Shown piece by piece: positions 6,842-16,133 of a stretch of 64,000 nt of DNA. Under the pieces are notes generated by a model. That model did not search any database. It saw only the letters and a list, made by a program, of their open reading frames with translations, and was not told the DNA's origin. The position numbers were made by a program, and so were the translations under genes. Every line of letters starts with the position of its first letter. Position 1 is the stretch's first letter. The DNA is from an uncultured Bacteroidales bacterium (lineage in GTDB: Bacteria; Bacteroidota; Bacteroidia; Bacteroidales; Muribaculaceae), in NCBI GenBank assembly GCA_902760865.1, contig CACWID010000004.1, positions 1 to 64,000 on the forward strand. Reading direction: 5' to 3'.

Positions 6842-9025
6842 CTATTGGTTTAGAATCATATCTATGATTGCGTTTATATCGGCGATATTCACTTCGCTAT
6901 CGCCATTCACATCGCCATATTCGTGAGGATTGCCAGATAAAATCATATCTATCACAGCATTTATATCGGCGATATTCACTTCAAGGTCCCCATTGACATC
7001 GCCCTTCATGACCGTCACTGGGGCTATTGCCTTGACCTCATCAAGGAACATGCGTTTCTGTGGCATGATGTTGACTGTGATGGTTCCACTGCCTGTGATG
7101 GTTGCCTCGCATCGGGTCCACTGCCCTTTGCTCAGGGTGAATGTGTTGGGTGATATACTTGCCGTTCCATTGACCGACAAAGTGAGTGCCTCGCCATCGT
7201 TGCCGAATGGAGCTGCCACGAAGCTGAATGTCGCAATGCTGTCGATGTGAAACTCAGGGGTTGTCATCTGTCCTGACTTGGTGTTCGTGCCTGACTTGAC
7301 ACATTGATTGGCACCTGTCATGGCCAATCCCACCCAATCATCATTGTCGGGCATGAAGGTGCCGATTCCTGTTGAACCTCCCGAGAAAATGCTATCGTTG
7401 CCACCGATGCCATTGCAGTCATCAAATGACTCATAGAAAAGTTCACCCGGCTCTGGTTTGTGCACTTTTGTTGAGAAATCCTTGAACTCGAAGCACATCA
7501 AGCCTTCACTATCCCGAGAGATGCCCTTGATGGCCACATTGAGCATTGAGCGGCCGCTCAAGTTCTTGTGATACAGCGTGGCGGCGGGGGTGCTGTAATT
7601 GCTCAGGCTGTCATTACCACGGTATGGATACAGGTCTGTCTCTTCGGTTGTTTTATAGTATGTACCGGTCATGGGGCTGAAATAATTGTGGTCGTCATCA
7701 TTGTCGGCATGAATGAGGGTGATGCGCTGGTGGTCATTTTTCACCCCTGGGAATACCGCGCTAAAGTCACCGATGGTATTGACCACATTGCAGGCCCACA
7801 GGGTGGAGTCAAAATCGATGTATGTCACCATCATCCCTTCGGCCGGGAGATAGCTGTCCCAGCCTTTCTTGGCACGGTATTCAAGCATATAGAACTCATC
7901 GCGATAGCCCTTGTTGTAGATGATGAATGTGGTGCCGCCATCGGACGTGGCCTTCAGACCTGTGACAGATGTATCCCCTAAAAGTTCGACAGGCTCCATC
8001 CATCCGCACATCATCCGCTCATAGGCCGAGTAACCCACGGGGCAGAAGCCCTCGCCGGCATAACTGCCATCACACATCAGGTCCCAGTTGCCCATGCCAT
8101 AGTTGCCAGAATAGAGTATATCGTACATATCAGGATAGCCCATGCAATGCGAGAACTCATGGCACATCGTGCCGATGCCCTCATGGGTGCCGTCACTCTT
8201 GGCCTCGTTACTGCACGCATAGGAGTTGACCATCACTCCGTCGATCAAGAGAGGGGCTCCGTGATCTGACTCCTCGAGCGTCCAAGCGTGAGGCCAAATG
8301 GTATTGCCATCGAGCGACTCATGCTCACCCTCGCCAGCATAGAGCAGATACACCTGGTCAACCATCCCGTCGTTGTTCCAGTCGTAGTCGGCATAGTTGA
8401 CCTGGTCGGCAACGGCCATACATGCGGTGACTACCATCTCACCGGGATACAAGTCCTCACCCTCCCCATCATTGGTGCCGTAGTAGGCATAGCCGTGAGG
8501 CATCATAACGGGCCCCACAACATCAAAGTCAAGGGTGAACTGGCCATAACTCTGGTCATGGAAGTAGTCGCGCATGCTGCCCCTGAAACCGTACTCGTCG
8601 TGGTAGCCCGGCTCATTGGCCACACGATTCCAGAAGGGTTGGTCATTTCCCGGCATGAAATGTTTATCAGGGAACTCAACAAGGATAATCAGTCCGTGTT
8701 GTGTGCCTTGGAATATTTCCTTGTCCACCACACAGATGCGGCGGGGTGCACGTGCTGCCACTGCGGCACTTTTTGAACGCTTGTGCTGCAGGCGCTGGCG
8801 CAGTTGCTGTTCATTCACTGGCCAGAACATGCCGTTGCGGTCAGCGACAAAGCGCTGGCCAGCGGCAGTCACATAATAGTGCAGATTCTCGTCACCACAC
8901 AGCTGTGCCTCGACTGTCGTGCCATCGGTCAACGGAATCGTGCGCCACACTCCGCGCTTGGCAGGAACTGCAAGCGCCAAGATGGAAATCATCACAAACA
9001 ATAATAAGGTCGTCTTTCTTTTCAT
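6842..9025 (-). CDS. Secreted M6-family metalloprotease with C-terminal dockerin
   Basis: A 727-aa exported zinc protease. An N-terminal signal peptide (residues 1-22, KR then a hydrophobic core ending VPA) is followed by a propeptide-like region (23-100), then the M6 (immune inhibitor A-like) catalytic domain. Its HEFSH at 289-293 continues as CMGYPD, the extended HExxHxxGxxD metal site. After an Ig-like region comes a beta-rich carbohydrate-binding-like part (about 545-670). The last ~53 residues hold two dockerin repeats, each with a GDVNGD Ca-binding loop and an IADIN helix. The gene is 76 nt downstream of the 988-aa adhesin-like gene, with a hairpin between. Dockerins normally bind cohesins; none is seen here. 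Confidence 0.9.
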   Translation of the reverse strand: MKRKTTLLLFVMISILALAVPAKRGVWRTIPLTDGTTVEAQLCGDENLHYYVTAAGQRFVADRNGMFWPVNEQQLRQRLQHKRSKSAAVAARAPRRICVVDKEIFQGTQHGLIILVEFPDKHFMPGNDQPFWNRVANEPGYHDEYGFRGSMRDYFHDQSYGQFTLDFDVVGPVMMPHGYAYYGTNDGEGEDLYPGEMVVTACMAVADQVNYADYDWNNDGMVDQVYLLYAGEGEHESLDGNTIWPHAWTLEESDHGAPLLIDGVMVNSYACSNEAKSDGTHEGIGTMCHEFSHCMGYPDMYDILYSGNYGMGNWDLMCDGSYAGEGFCPVGYSAYERMMCGWMEPVELLGDTSVTGLKATSDGGTTFIIYNKGYRDEFYMLEYRAKKGWDSYLPAEGMMVTYIDFDSTLWACNVVNTIGDFSAVFPGVKNDHQRITLIHADNDDDHNYFSPMTGTYYKTTEETDLYPYRGNDSLSNYSTPAATLYHKNLSGRSMLNVAIKGISRDSEGLMCFEFKDFSTKVHKPEPGELFYESFDDCNGIGGNDSIFSGGSTGIGTFMPDNDDWVGLAMTGANQCVKSGTNTKSGQMTTPEFHIDSIATFSFVAAPFGNDGEALTLSVNGTASISPNTFTLSKGQWTRCEATITGSGTITVNIMPQKRMFLDEVKAIAPVTVMKGDVNGDLEVNIADINAVIDMILSGNPHEYGDVNGDSEVNIADINAIIDMILNQ

Positions 9026-9048
9026 GCTGATGTTTTTTTAGAAAAATA

Positions 9049-9086
9049 CTGGCAGCCGGGAATTAGCAAGGCCCCACGACTGCCAG
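9049..9086 (-). terminator. Intergenic hairpin between the adhesin-like gene and the M6 protease gene
   Basis: CTGGCAG pairs with CTGCCAG around a 24-nt loop and is followed by TATTTTTC on the minus strand. It could end the 988-aa gene's transcript or partially attenuate readthrough into the protease gene. Confidence 0.6.
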
Positions 9087-9101
9087 CAGTGAAAAAAGCA
9101 A

Positions 9102-12068
9102 TTACTTCACGAACACTTTAATACATCTATTTCCAACTTGTACGATATAGAATCCACGTTCCACTTCTATGTTGCGGTATGTGCCCGACTTGCTTCGGTA
9201 GATGGCCACGCCATTGATACCATAGATGCCCACAGGCAGGTTTTCGGCACCACTGATGACGATGTGTCCGTCTTTCGAACTGATTATAACCTGATCGATG
9301 CCATTCTCATCAATGCCAGCTGATTTGGTTGCCTCTATCGGCAACGACTCACCCTCGGCATAACGTGCGGTGATCTCATACTTGCAATCGGCATTGGCGG
9401 CGTTATCTTCAAATAGCAAGGTAGAGGCATCGGTCTGACCGACCAGTTCGCCATCACGGTAGATGTTATAGCCTAATACCTCAAGGTGTTCGGGCTGATA
9501 AGTGATGTCATCAAGCATGAGCAACATCTTGTCTTCGGACACACAGCGGACGGCAAAATGACGGCTTCCCTCAGGCAAGGTGTAGGTATATTCGGTCCAC
9601 TGGTCAGGCACAGGGTTGACGGTCTCAAGCAGGGTGAAGTGGGCGACATCCTGGTCGCTGGTCGAATACAGGAATTCAAACTTCTCGGGCAGCTCGCCGA
9701 AGAGGCTCTTGGCCCACAAGGTAATGGTCTGAGACTCTCCAGTGAGGCGGCGCGAGATGAGCCAATCATCATTCGTCCTGCCGTCAGTCATTTCGATGTC
9801 GGTGGCATAGCAGCCCAGGAATTGGCTGCCACTGTGCGGGGCAATCATGTAGTTCTCGGTCAAGTCAAGGCCTACAGCCTCAGGATTATAGACGATATAG
9901 GCTTGCGGCATGGTCATGAGCGGATGATCGACCCCGTTGATATAGCAAGTATATCCCTGATCCTGATCCACCAGGTTCCACAATCCCACATAACTTGTGA
10001 TCCAGGGCGAAACATTCTCAAAGTCCTCGGTTACAATATCATTCTCGACAGGTTCACTCCAAGTGATGGTGTTCATAGCATCATCAGCCTTGTATTCTGC
10101 ATCCTCGGGCATGGGCAGAGCCGTGTTGGGCATTACTGCCACTGTGACCTCAGCAGTCGTGTTGTTGTCCAGATACTCATCTCCGGCACAGACAACGACA
10201 GCCTGGAAAGTGAGTTCTCCTGCTTGGATGACATTAGGCTGATAGTTGAAAGTGATTTCGGCACTTTCACCGCGAACAATCGCGGTCCCGTTTTCGGTGG
10301 CTATCTTCTCGTCATTGCAATAGAGTTCCACGGCATATTCTTGGCAGGTCTCACCGCCCTCGTTGTTTACTGTCACAACTATTGGAGTCACCTCGTTGAC
10401 GCCGGTCAGCGCCGGTGCCTGAATGACTGCGGCCAGATCTTGACCAAGCAGATTCTTGATTTCGACGGCATCCAGATAGGGCGAATGCTCTTCATCGCCA
10501 CAGGTACCCTTGAATCGGATTACCGTATAGTCGGCATCTTTCACCCCATTAAGGTCCACATAAGCCTTAATCCAGCCAGCCTCATCGGTAAGCAAATTGT
10601 CATCGATGGAGTACAGCAGCACGTCATCACGCTGCATCATTGAGCCATAGACTTCAAGCCTGTTGCCGCTACCAGGATTGACATAGTAAGCAAAGGTCAA
10701 GTAGGGGTTCTCCACGCTATTCAACACAAGTTTGCCAGTGTTGATGGTGCATTGTCCAACCCCACCCCACAGTTGCATGCAACCGTTGTCATTGTCATAA
10801 CTCATGCTTGAAGTTCCCCACCATGAGGGATAAACAAAGTAGGCATTGAGCCACCAGCCCACGTCATTGCCTTGGTATCCATAAGCAAACGAGTCACTTA
10901 CCGGAAGATCGCGCTTGGCGCCGACAGCGAAATAGGGAGACTCGGCAAATCCGCTCACCCCTACCTCGTTTTGTGCAGTCACATAGTACTGCAGGGGGGA
11001 ATAAGGATAGGTCTCCACGTCCATGTCATCGTCCAGGAGTGAGAACTCGTCAAGTTCACCAGCTATCATTTCCTCACTGTAGTTATAGACATTATAGAGC
11101 AAAGCATCGACATCGACATATCCGCCGTGAGTACCTACTGCAGGACTTGCCTCCCATTCGACAGTGATTGTCCTGCCGTTGTCGATGAGTCGTACATTGG
11201 TCGGTGGCAGCGGCGTATCGATGCCCACATAGGTTTGCACCTCAGCGGGACGTCCTGCTGTAGTGCCCAAATAAGCGACAGCTTTAATGGTCTTCAACCC
11301 CGATGTTACCACATTGATGTCACATTCCAGGGCTTCGCCTAGGGCAGGGTTTTCAAAGGTATGGACGACTTCATCGTCGCACAGGATGTCAATCTTGCTC
11401 AACGCCGTCAGTGCCTCGCCGTTGATGCAGGCGGTCGGGGCATTGAGTGCCACATGTGCAGTGAGTGCGCCCATATCGCCAGGTGTACATGACAATACGC
11501 TAGGGGCATCAGGTGCCGACAAGTCGGCTCCAGCAGTGATGCTGATGTCATCCACACAGATATAGAACAGGTCGGCAGGACTCAAGGCATGGATTCCTAC
11601 CCGATAGTCACCAGTGGCCTCAATCACGAGTTCGGCGTTGAAATCCTCATAACTTGACGACATCACCTCGAACGGTTCGGCGATAGTGGCAAATTCGGCG
11701 GGATTGTCACCCATACCAAAGGCCACTTCCATCATTTCGCCGGAGCTGTAGCCCCGCCTGTACTTGAATGACAGTTTGTAGGTCGAACCTGCCTCTAAAC
11801 GGATGAGGGGTGTAAGCAGCCAATCATCGGCAGCATTAGTACTGTTGTAGTAGTAGCGGGCGCATTCGTCATAGTTGTACCATGACCATGTGCTTCCGTC
11901 ATGGTTATTGTCAAGCACCATAAAGTTGCCAAAGCCGCTCTCCAGTTCAAAAGTCTCAAGATAAGGCACAGTGTTGACCACTGCCGCGGCACAGGGCTGC
12001 GACGTGGCAATCAACCACGCGGGCACTGCCAGCATGAGTGCCAAATGGAATAGTACTTTTTTTGTCAT
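9102..12068 (-). CDS. Large secreted choice-of-anchor-J protein with a T9SS-type C-terminal tail
   Basis: A 988-aa exported protein. It has a signal peptide (1-29), a first cleaved-adhesin/choice-of-anchor-J jelly roll (about 35-180, with WYNYDE, ADDWLLTP and VDDISI), Fn3-like segments, a middle jelly roll (about 385-545), a CARDB-like stretch (about 550-645) and a final jelly roll (about 690-880, with NDDWLIS and LLMLDDITYQP). The last 70 residues (VGIYGINGVAIYR...GFYIVQVG..KVFVK) look like a T9SS type A sorting domain, which would be removed on attachment to the surface. Gingipain-type adhesin domains share this fold. The same plan is seen in two more proteins of this window. Ligand unknown. 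Divergent from the two-component system. Confidence 0.85.
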   Translation of the reverse strand: MTKKVLFHLALMLAVPAWLIATSQPCAAAVVNTVPYLETFELESGFGNFMVLDNNHDGSTWSWYNYDECARYYYNSTNAADDWLLTPLIRLEAGSTYKLSFKYRRGYSSGEMMEVAFGMGDNPAEFATIAEPFEVMSSSYEDFNAELVIEATGDYRVGIHALSPADLFYICVDDISITAGADLSAPDAPSVLSCTPGDMGALTAHVALNAPTACINGEALTALSKIDILCDDEVVHTFENPALGEALECDINVVTSGLKTIKAVAYLGTTAGRPAEVQTYVGIDTPLPPTNVRLIDNGRTITVEWEASPAVGTHGGYVDVDALLYNVYNYSEEMIAGELDEFSLLDDDMDVETYPYSPLQYYVTAQNEVGVSGFAESPYFAVGAKRDLPVSDSFAYGYQGNDVGWWLNAYFVYPSWWGTSSMSYDNDNGCMQLWGGVGQCTINTGKLVLNSVENPYLTFAYYVNPGSGNRLEVYGSMMQRDDVLLYSIDDNLLTDEAGWIKAYVDLNGVKDADYTVIRFKGTCGDEEHSPYLDAVEIKNLLGQDLAAVIQAPALTGVNEVTPIVVTVNNEGGETCQEYAVELYCNDEKIATENGTAIVRGESAEITFNYQPNVIQAGELTFQAVVVCAGDEYLDNNTTAEVTVAVMPNTALPMPEDAEYKADDAMNTITWSEPVENDIVTEDFENVSPWITSYVGLWNLVDQDQGYTCYINGVDHPLMTMPQAYIVYNPEAVGLDLTENYMIAPHSGSQFLGCYATDIEMTDGRTNDDWLISRRLTGESQTITLWAKSLFGELPEKFEFLYSTSDQDVAHFTLLETVNPVPDQWTEYTYTLPEGSRHFAVRCVSEDKMLLMLDDITYQPEHLEVLGYNIYRDGELVGQTDASTLLFEDNAANADCKYEITARYAEGESLPIEATKSAGIDENGIDQVIISSKDGHIVISGAENLPVGIYGINGVAIYRSKSGTYRNIEVERGFYIVQVGNRCIKVFVK

Positions 12069-12206
12069 AGTGGTTTAATTGATTAATATTGATGTTATTA
12101 ATGGTTAATCGGTAAATGCTGATGCGAAAATAGACAGACGGGTCTTAACGCAAGGTTAGGCTATGTTATTTTTAGGTTAACGGCCGTTTTATTGGATAAA
12201 ATAGAT

Positions 12207-12214
12207 TATCTTTG
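12207..12214 (+). promoter_or_regulatory. Promoter of the two-component system (near-leaderless)
   Basis: TATCTTTG lies 6 nt before the ATG at 12221, so the transcript should start at or within a few bases of the start codon and carry no ribosome binding site. Confidence 0.6.
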
Positions 12215-12220
12215 CCTCCG

Positions 12221-13147
12221 ATGAAAGGCAAAATCTACCGTATCGTTGCTTTCCTCGCGGTGTCTGCCGTCCTGAGCCTTCAAGCGTTGTGGATGGTGTA
12301 CACTTTTGTGCTGTTTGTGCAACGCGGGTCAGGCCAGATAGCGGATAGCCTTTTTGCGTTTTTTTCCGACAACTGGCTTCTAATCCTTGCCTCGGTACTT
12401 ATCGACGTGGCCATTATCGTGGGCATCGTCGAGCACATCCGCTTTGCCGAGAGGCAGAAACGCCTCGATGACATACGCAAAGATTTCTCATCGGCGATGA
12501 TTCACGACATGAAATCGCCGTTGTCATCCATCGTTATGGGCATCAAGGCTTTGCAGAGTGGCAAACTGGATGGCAAACCCGACATCAAGCGGCAATACTA
12601 CCGCATTGTCGAGGAAGAGGCCGAACATTTGTTGGGGCTTACCAATCGGCTTCTCGCCATCTCCAAACTTGAGAGCCACAATCTCGTCTTGTCAAAGGCG
12701 GAAGTTGAGTTGCGCCCCATGCTCGATGACGTCATTGACAAGTTCCGTGCTAAGACAAAGAAGAAGATGACGGTCAAAATGAGTCTGAACGCCGACAGCG
12801 TTTGGGGTGATGCCGAGTTAATCAAGGAAATCTTTGTCAATCTTGTCGATAATGCGGTAAAGTATAGCAAGGACGAGATTGCCATCCACATCGAGTCCTA
12901 TCACAACAATGGTACCACTCTGGTCTCGGTGAGGGACAACGGCCAGGGCATTGCGCACGATGAGTTGCCATTCGTCTTTGACAAGTTCGCACGTGCCACA
13001 TCCCAAGGCAATTCGCCTGGATTCGGTTTGGGACTCAATTATGTGTATCAGGTGATGCAGGCCCATGAGGGACGTGTCACTGTTGAGAGTCGCAAGGGTG
13101 AATACACTCAGTTCGTTTTGTTGTTTCCCAACAAGGTAGCGCTATGA
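12221..13147 (+). CDS. Sensor histidine kinase
   Basis: A 308-aa membrane kinase starting at ATG 12221; the in-frame TTG 9 nt upstream is inside the promoter. Two transmembrane helices (about 7-33 and 51-70) enclose a very short periplasmic loop of about 18 residues, so it probably senses the membrane or a partner protein. The H-box is MIHDMKSPLSS with the phospho-acceptor His95; the N-box is EIFVNLVDNAVKYS; G1 is VRDNGQGI and G2 is GFGLGLNYV. It overlaps the response regulator gene by 4 nt (ATGA), giving a coupled operon. It resembles RprX-type kinases of Bacteroides. The divergent secreted-protein gene at 12068 is a possible target by position only. Confidence 0.93.
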   Translation: MKGKIYRIVAFLAVSAVLSLQALWMVYTFVLFVQRGSGQIADSLFAFFSDNWLLILASVLIDVAIIVGIVEHIRFAERQKRLDDIRKDFSSAMIHDMKSPLSSIVMGIKALQSGKLDGKPDIKRQYYRIVEEEAEHLLGLTNRLLAISKLESHNLVLSKAEVELRPMLDDVIDKFRAKTKKKMTVKMSLNADSVWGDAELIKEIFVNLVDNAVKYSKDEIAIHIESYHNNGTTLVSVRDNGQGIAHDELPFVFDKFARATSQGNSPGFGLGLNYVYQVMQAHEGRVTVESRKGEYTQFVLLFPNKVAL

Positions 13148-13860
13148 TCAGATTGTTGATAGTGGAGGACGACCAGTCATTGTGTTATATCGAGAAGACT
13201 AGTCTAGAGGAAATCATCGGCGGTTACCAAGTGACCACGGCAGCCAATGGTGAAGAGGGACTCAGGGAGTGGAACACCCACGAATTTGATGTCATCGTGG
13301 CCGATATTGATATGCCCGTGATGGATGGATTTGAAATGGTGGAGCGCATCCGTGAGACCGATAAGGACATCATCGTGGTTTTCACATCGGCATTGACTTC
13401 TCCCAATGATGTAAAAGCAGGATTCAGGTTAGGAATCAACAATTATATCAAGAAACCTTTCATGCCCGAGGAACTGGATGCGCACATCCAGGCATTACTC
13501 AAGCTTAAAAACGGGCAGCGGAATTACGTTGAGAAGAACCAGTACCACATCGGCAAGTTTGTTCTTGATGTGAGCCATGCCACCCTGCGAGACATCCAGA
13601 CCGATGAAGTGAAGATTATCACACTCAGGGAGGTACAGATTCTGCATATTCTTGCCGAGAACATGAACGATGTGGTGCGCCGCGAAGCCATTGTCAACCG
13701 GTGCTGGAACCAGCGATATGACTATTTTGTCTCACGGTCGCTGGATGTGTTTGTGAACAAGCTGCGCAAACTGCTGGCCGACGACCCGACGGTGAGCATA
13801 GTCACCGTGCGCGGTGTGGGACTGCAACTGTCAGTCTCTGATCAATTGCCGATGCAATAG
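13144..13860 (+). CDS. OmpR-family response regulator
   Basis: A 238-aa two-domain regulator. Receiver (1-120): acidic EDD at 8-10, phospho-acceptor Asp54 in ADIDMPVMDG, Thr/Ser in FTSA, and Lys in IKKPF. The winged-helix DNA-binding domain (about 135-235) includes ITLREVQILHIL, SRSLDVFVNKLRKLL and the wing IVTVRGVGLQL. The start overlaps the kinase stop, and the pair clearly works together. The last 30 bases overlap tail-to-tail with the convergent CPBP-like gene. Confidence 0.93.
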   Translation: MIRLLIVEDDQSLCYIEKTSLEEIIGGYQVTTAANGEEGLREWNTHEFDVIVADIDMPVMDGFEMVERIRETDKDIIVVFTSALTSPNDVKAGFRLGINNYIKKPFMPEELDAHIQALLKLKNGQRNYVEKNQYHIGKFVLDVSHATLRDIQTDEVKIITLREVQILHILAENMNDVVRREAIVNRCWNQRYDYFVSRSLDVFVNKLRKLLADDPTVSIVTVRGVGLQLSVSDQLPMQ

Positions 13861-14595
13861 CCACAGCAAAGGCGGAATCATAGCCACACTTGCTGCACCC
13901 ATCCACCACGACGGAGTGTTACCCAGAGCCATCCACAACACATAGTCGCCGACTACCGGACCGACCACCGCCGGCCATATGCTTCGCGTGCGCAGGTACA
14001 GCCATCCCTCAATCAGCCCCGAGGCGAAAGCGAACAAAAACATAACCATGCCCACGGCCCCTTCTTGAAGGTTGGGCAGAGCCACTGTCACAGCAACAAT
14101 GGTCAGGGCTAACCAGTGACGGCGCATTGAGGAAAGCAGTTGACGTAAAATGCAGCTCAAGAATACGGTTTGAACAGTCACATACATCATGACCAGTGTG
14201 ACCACCGTGATTAACGGATGCGACCGATAGAGTGACATCAACTGAGTGTATTCATCGCTGAAGGGCGCCAGCAGATGATGGCACCAGAAAGCCAATACGT
14301 CAACGGCTATAAATAACACCGCACTCAGGACAACGACCGAAATACGGCGAGAGGCATCAAGATTTCCCCAAGAAAAAGATCCGTAACCATTGTGCACAAA
14401 CAGCCAGCAAGTGCCCAATGACCACAAAACGCCCATCAACATGACGACAAAGATCACCACCTCGTTCTTGGCTATCCCCACATGGTCATAGAGGCCTTGG
14501 CTCACTATAAAGCCAGCCAAGAGCATGCCACAGCCAATCATCAGCAAAGTAATGCAGACGAACAGCATGAAGTATAGAACCGCTTTGCCCATCAC
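13831..14595 (-). CDS. CPBP-like membrane protein lacking the catalytic Glu pair
   Basis: A 254-aa integral membrane protein with about 8 hydrophobic helices. The C-terminal stretch GLIEGWLYLRTRSIWPAVVGPVVGDYVLW aligns with motif 3 of CPBP/CAAX-protease homologues (compare GxxLGxLYxRTGSLWxxIxxH). The motif 1 region reads QTVFLSCILRQLL, where CPBP proteases have EExxxR, and the motif 3 His is replaced by Gly/Asp. It is therefore probably not an active protease. Such degenerate members may act as immunity or partner proteins. Its 3' end overlaps the response regulator gene by 30 bp on the other strand; a TACCTTTGC promoter is at about 14616-14624. Confidence 0.7.
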   Translation of the reverse strand: MMGKAVLYFMLFVCITLLMIGCGMLLAGFIVSQGLYDHVGIAKNEVVIFVVMLMGVLWSLGTCWLFVHNGYGSFSWGNLDASRRISVVVLSAVLFIAVDVLAFWCHHLLAPFSDEYTQLMSLYRSHPLITVVTLVMMYVTVQTVFLSCILRQLLSSMRRHWLALTIVAVTVALPNLQEGAVGMVMFLFAFASGLIEGWLYLRTRSIWPAVVGPVVGDYVLWMALGNTPSWWMGAASVAMIPPLLWLLHRQLIRD

Positions 14596-14779
14596 TCACA
14601 AAACTGATAAGATAGCGCAAAGGTACACAAATAAATCCGTTTATGTGCCCAATACAACGTTACTATTAAGTTAATTCATCATCTCGACATGGAGGACAGC
14701 ATGCCCAGTTTCCCCTATTGCTACAGACTTGCATTCTTACCCCCCGTCGGCAAGTGAACAACAAGGCGGTGTGCCATAA

Positions 14780-14880
14780 TAACGTCGCTGGTTTTTAATC
14801 GGCCTAACGGCCGAAAAATCATAATAATTATATTAATAATTATGTTTGGTTTCTCGCGCAAAGCGCGATTCATTTACGTT
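14780..14880. repeat. Small palindromic intergenic element in the 14596-14901 gap
   Basis: A GC hairpin (CGGCCTAACGGCCG), an AT-rich near-palindrome (CATAATAATTAT with TTAATAATTATG) and a second GC hairpin (TCGCGCAAAGCGCGA) follow one another. The same layout of GC hairpin, AT palindrome and GC hairpin is seen at 21266-21442. Confidence 0.55.
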
Positions 14881-14901
14881 GAATGATTGATGGCTATAGG
14901 T

Positions 14902-15291
14902 TTATTGGTGTTCCTTCTCATGTCGGTTCTTGTCCAGGTAATCGAGCAGGTCGATGGTGCCAGTGACGCTATCGACACCCACGGTGGGGACAGATTCTAC
15001 CATGCGGGTCTTGCCACTGGCCTTGTCGACATAAAAATTTACCAACGCGCCCGTATAGCTGCGGAAGATCACCTGATATTCGGCATCGGTCTCCTCCCCC
15101 ATCGTGACAGACATGATGTCTGGGTTCTCCTCGGCCACGCTCCAGTCATACTCGCTGTGGCAGTAGTTGTTGACGCCCTCGTAAGCCATTTCGGCGGTGA
15201 CGCCTGTGGGCTGCAACACATCGGTCTTGCTCCTGTGGCATGAACATAACAGCAAGGCCATCAACGCAAATGAAGTAACAATATATTTCAT
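14902..15291 (-). CDS. Small lipoprotein, function unknown
   Basis: A 129-aa lipoprotein starting MKYIVTSFALMALLLCSCHRS, with a signal peptide and lipobox LCSC giving a lipidated Cys at about residue 18. An ATG three codons upstream is also possible. The mature part is polar and I do not recognise a family; the TGALVNFYVDKASGKTRMVES stretch hints at a PepSY- or lipocalin-like beta hairpin, which is only a guess. The promoter TACCTTTG is at 15327-15320. Confidence 0.75.
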   Translation of the reverse strand: MKYIVTSFALMALLLCSCHRSKTDVLQPTGVTAEMAYEGVNNYCHSEYDWSVAEENPDIMSVTMGEETDAEYQVIFRSYTGALVNFYVDKASGKTRMVESVPTVGVDSVTGTIDLLDYLDKNRHEKEHQ

Positions 15292-15319
15292 AAAATCCAT
15301 ATTTATTTTTCTCGCAGGG

Positions 15320-15327
15320 CAAAGGTA
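15320..15327 (-). promoter_or_regulatory. Promoter of the small lipoprotein gene
   Basis: CAAAGGTA reads TACCTTTG on the minus strand, 29 nt before the start codon. Confidence 0.6.
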
Positions 15328-15506
15328 GCGATTTTTTCGTCAAAAGGCCAATTTTCTGATAAAATATGCCAAATCGAGCCATATTTGAAATATTTGTGCT
15401 AATTTTGTGGCTGTAATTGCAGCGGCAGCCTTGTCGCGCCGCCCGCTATCTTGCTGTTTATATTGAGTATTATCACATTAATCCACATCAATTTAATATT
15501 CAGATT

Positions 15507-16019
15507 ATGAAAAAAACAATCTTTACCTTGATGCTGATGCTCATGTCAGCCATCGCTATTAACGCTCAGAGTCTGACTGCCCATCAATGGGGCACCAAAC
15601 TGACCGATGATGACGGCAAAGACGTGCTCGTGGCTTTGGCCTTCGATAAAAACGGGGCCTGCGAACTGCTCGTCGGGGCCGAGCATCAGATGAAAGAGGA
15701 TGGTGTGCCCATCACCATCACGGGCAGTGTGAGCGTTCCCGGCACCTACACCCTGAAGGACAAAGACTTGACCATGAATCTGGACAGAGGCCAGGCCGAG
15801 GTTGATTTTGACTATGAAATCAAGGGGATGGACGCCAAGACCAAAGCCATGATGGACAAGCAAATCAGGAACGAACTCAACGGCCTGAAAGGCGAATTCA
15901 AGAAGACGATGCTTGACGGCATGCCCAAGATGCACAAAATGAAGATCGTCAAGCTCACCAACAAGGAACTTACCCTCCAGATTGATAACGGTCGCGAAAT
16001 GCCGTTCTACGCATTATAA
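15507..16019 (+). CDS. Small secreted lipocalin-like protein
   Basis: A 170-aa exported protein. MKKTIFTLMLMLMSAIAINAQ is a clear signal peptide, with cleavage predicted after INA. The mature part consists of predicted beta strands with a charged helix (MDAKTKAMMDKQIRNELNGL). The pattern HQWGTKL...LAFDKNGACEL...GTYTLKDKDLTMNL is like Bacteroidota lipocalin-like proteins of unknown ligand. The start is taken at the signal peptide Met; the frame is open for 30 codons upstream without a better start. A TAATTTTG promoter lies about 105 nt upstream. Exact family uncertain. Confidence 0.8.
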   Translation: MKKTIFTLMLMLMSAIAINAQSLTAHQWGTKLTDDDGKDVLVALAFDKNGACELLVGAEHQMKEDGVPITITGSVSVPGTYTLKDKDLTMNLDRGQAEVDFDYEIKGMDAKTKAMMDKQIRNELNGLKGEFKKTMLDGMPKMHKMKIVKLTNKELTLQIDNGREMPFYAL

Positions 16020-16062
16020 CGATTAGCCAATCTTCACCACATCACGCCGAGGGTGACATCAA

Positions 16063-16107
16063 AAAGTGAACCCCAAAAGTCGGATGAGACTTTTGGGGTT
16101 CACTTTA
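16063..16107. terminator. Bidirectional terminator between convergent genes
   Basis: AAAGTGAACCCCAAAAGT pairs with ACTTTTGGGGTTCACTTT, an 18-bp perfect stem. It serves both the small secreted protein (plus) and the 1658-aa gene (minus). Confidence 0.85.
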
Positions 16108-16133
16108 ATTTGGTTCAAGACCTATCGACTAAT

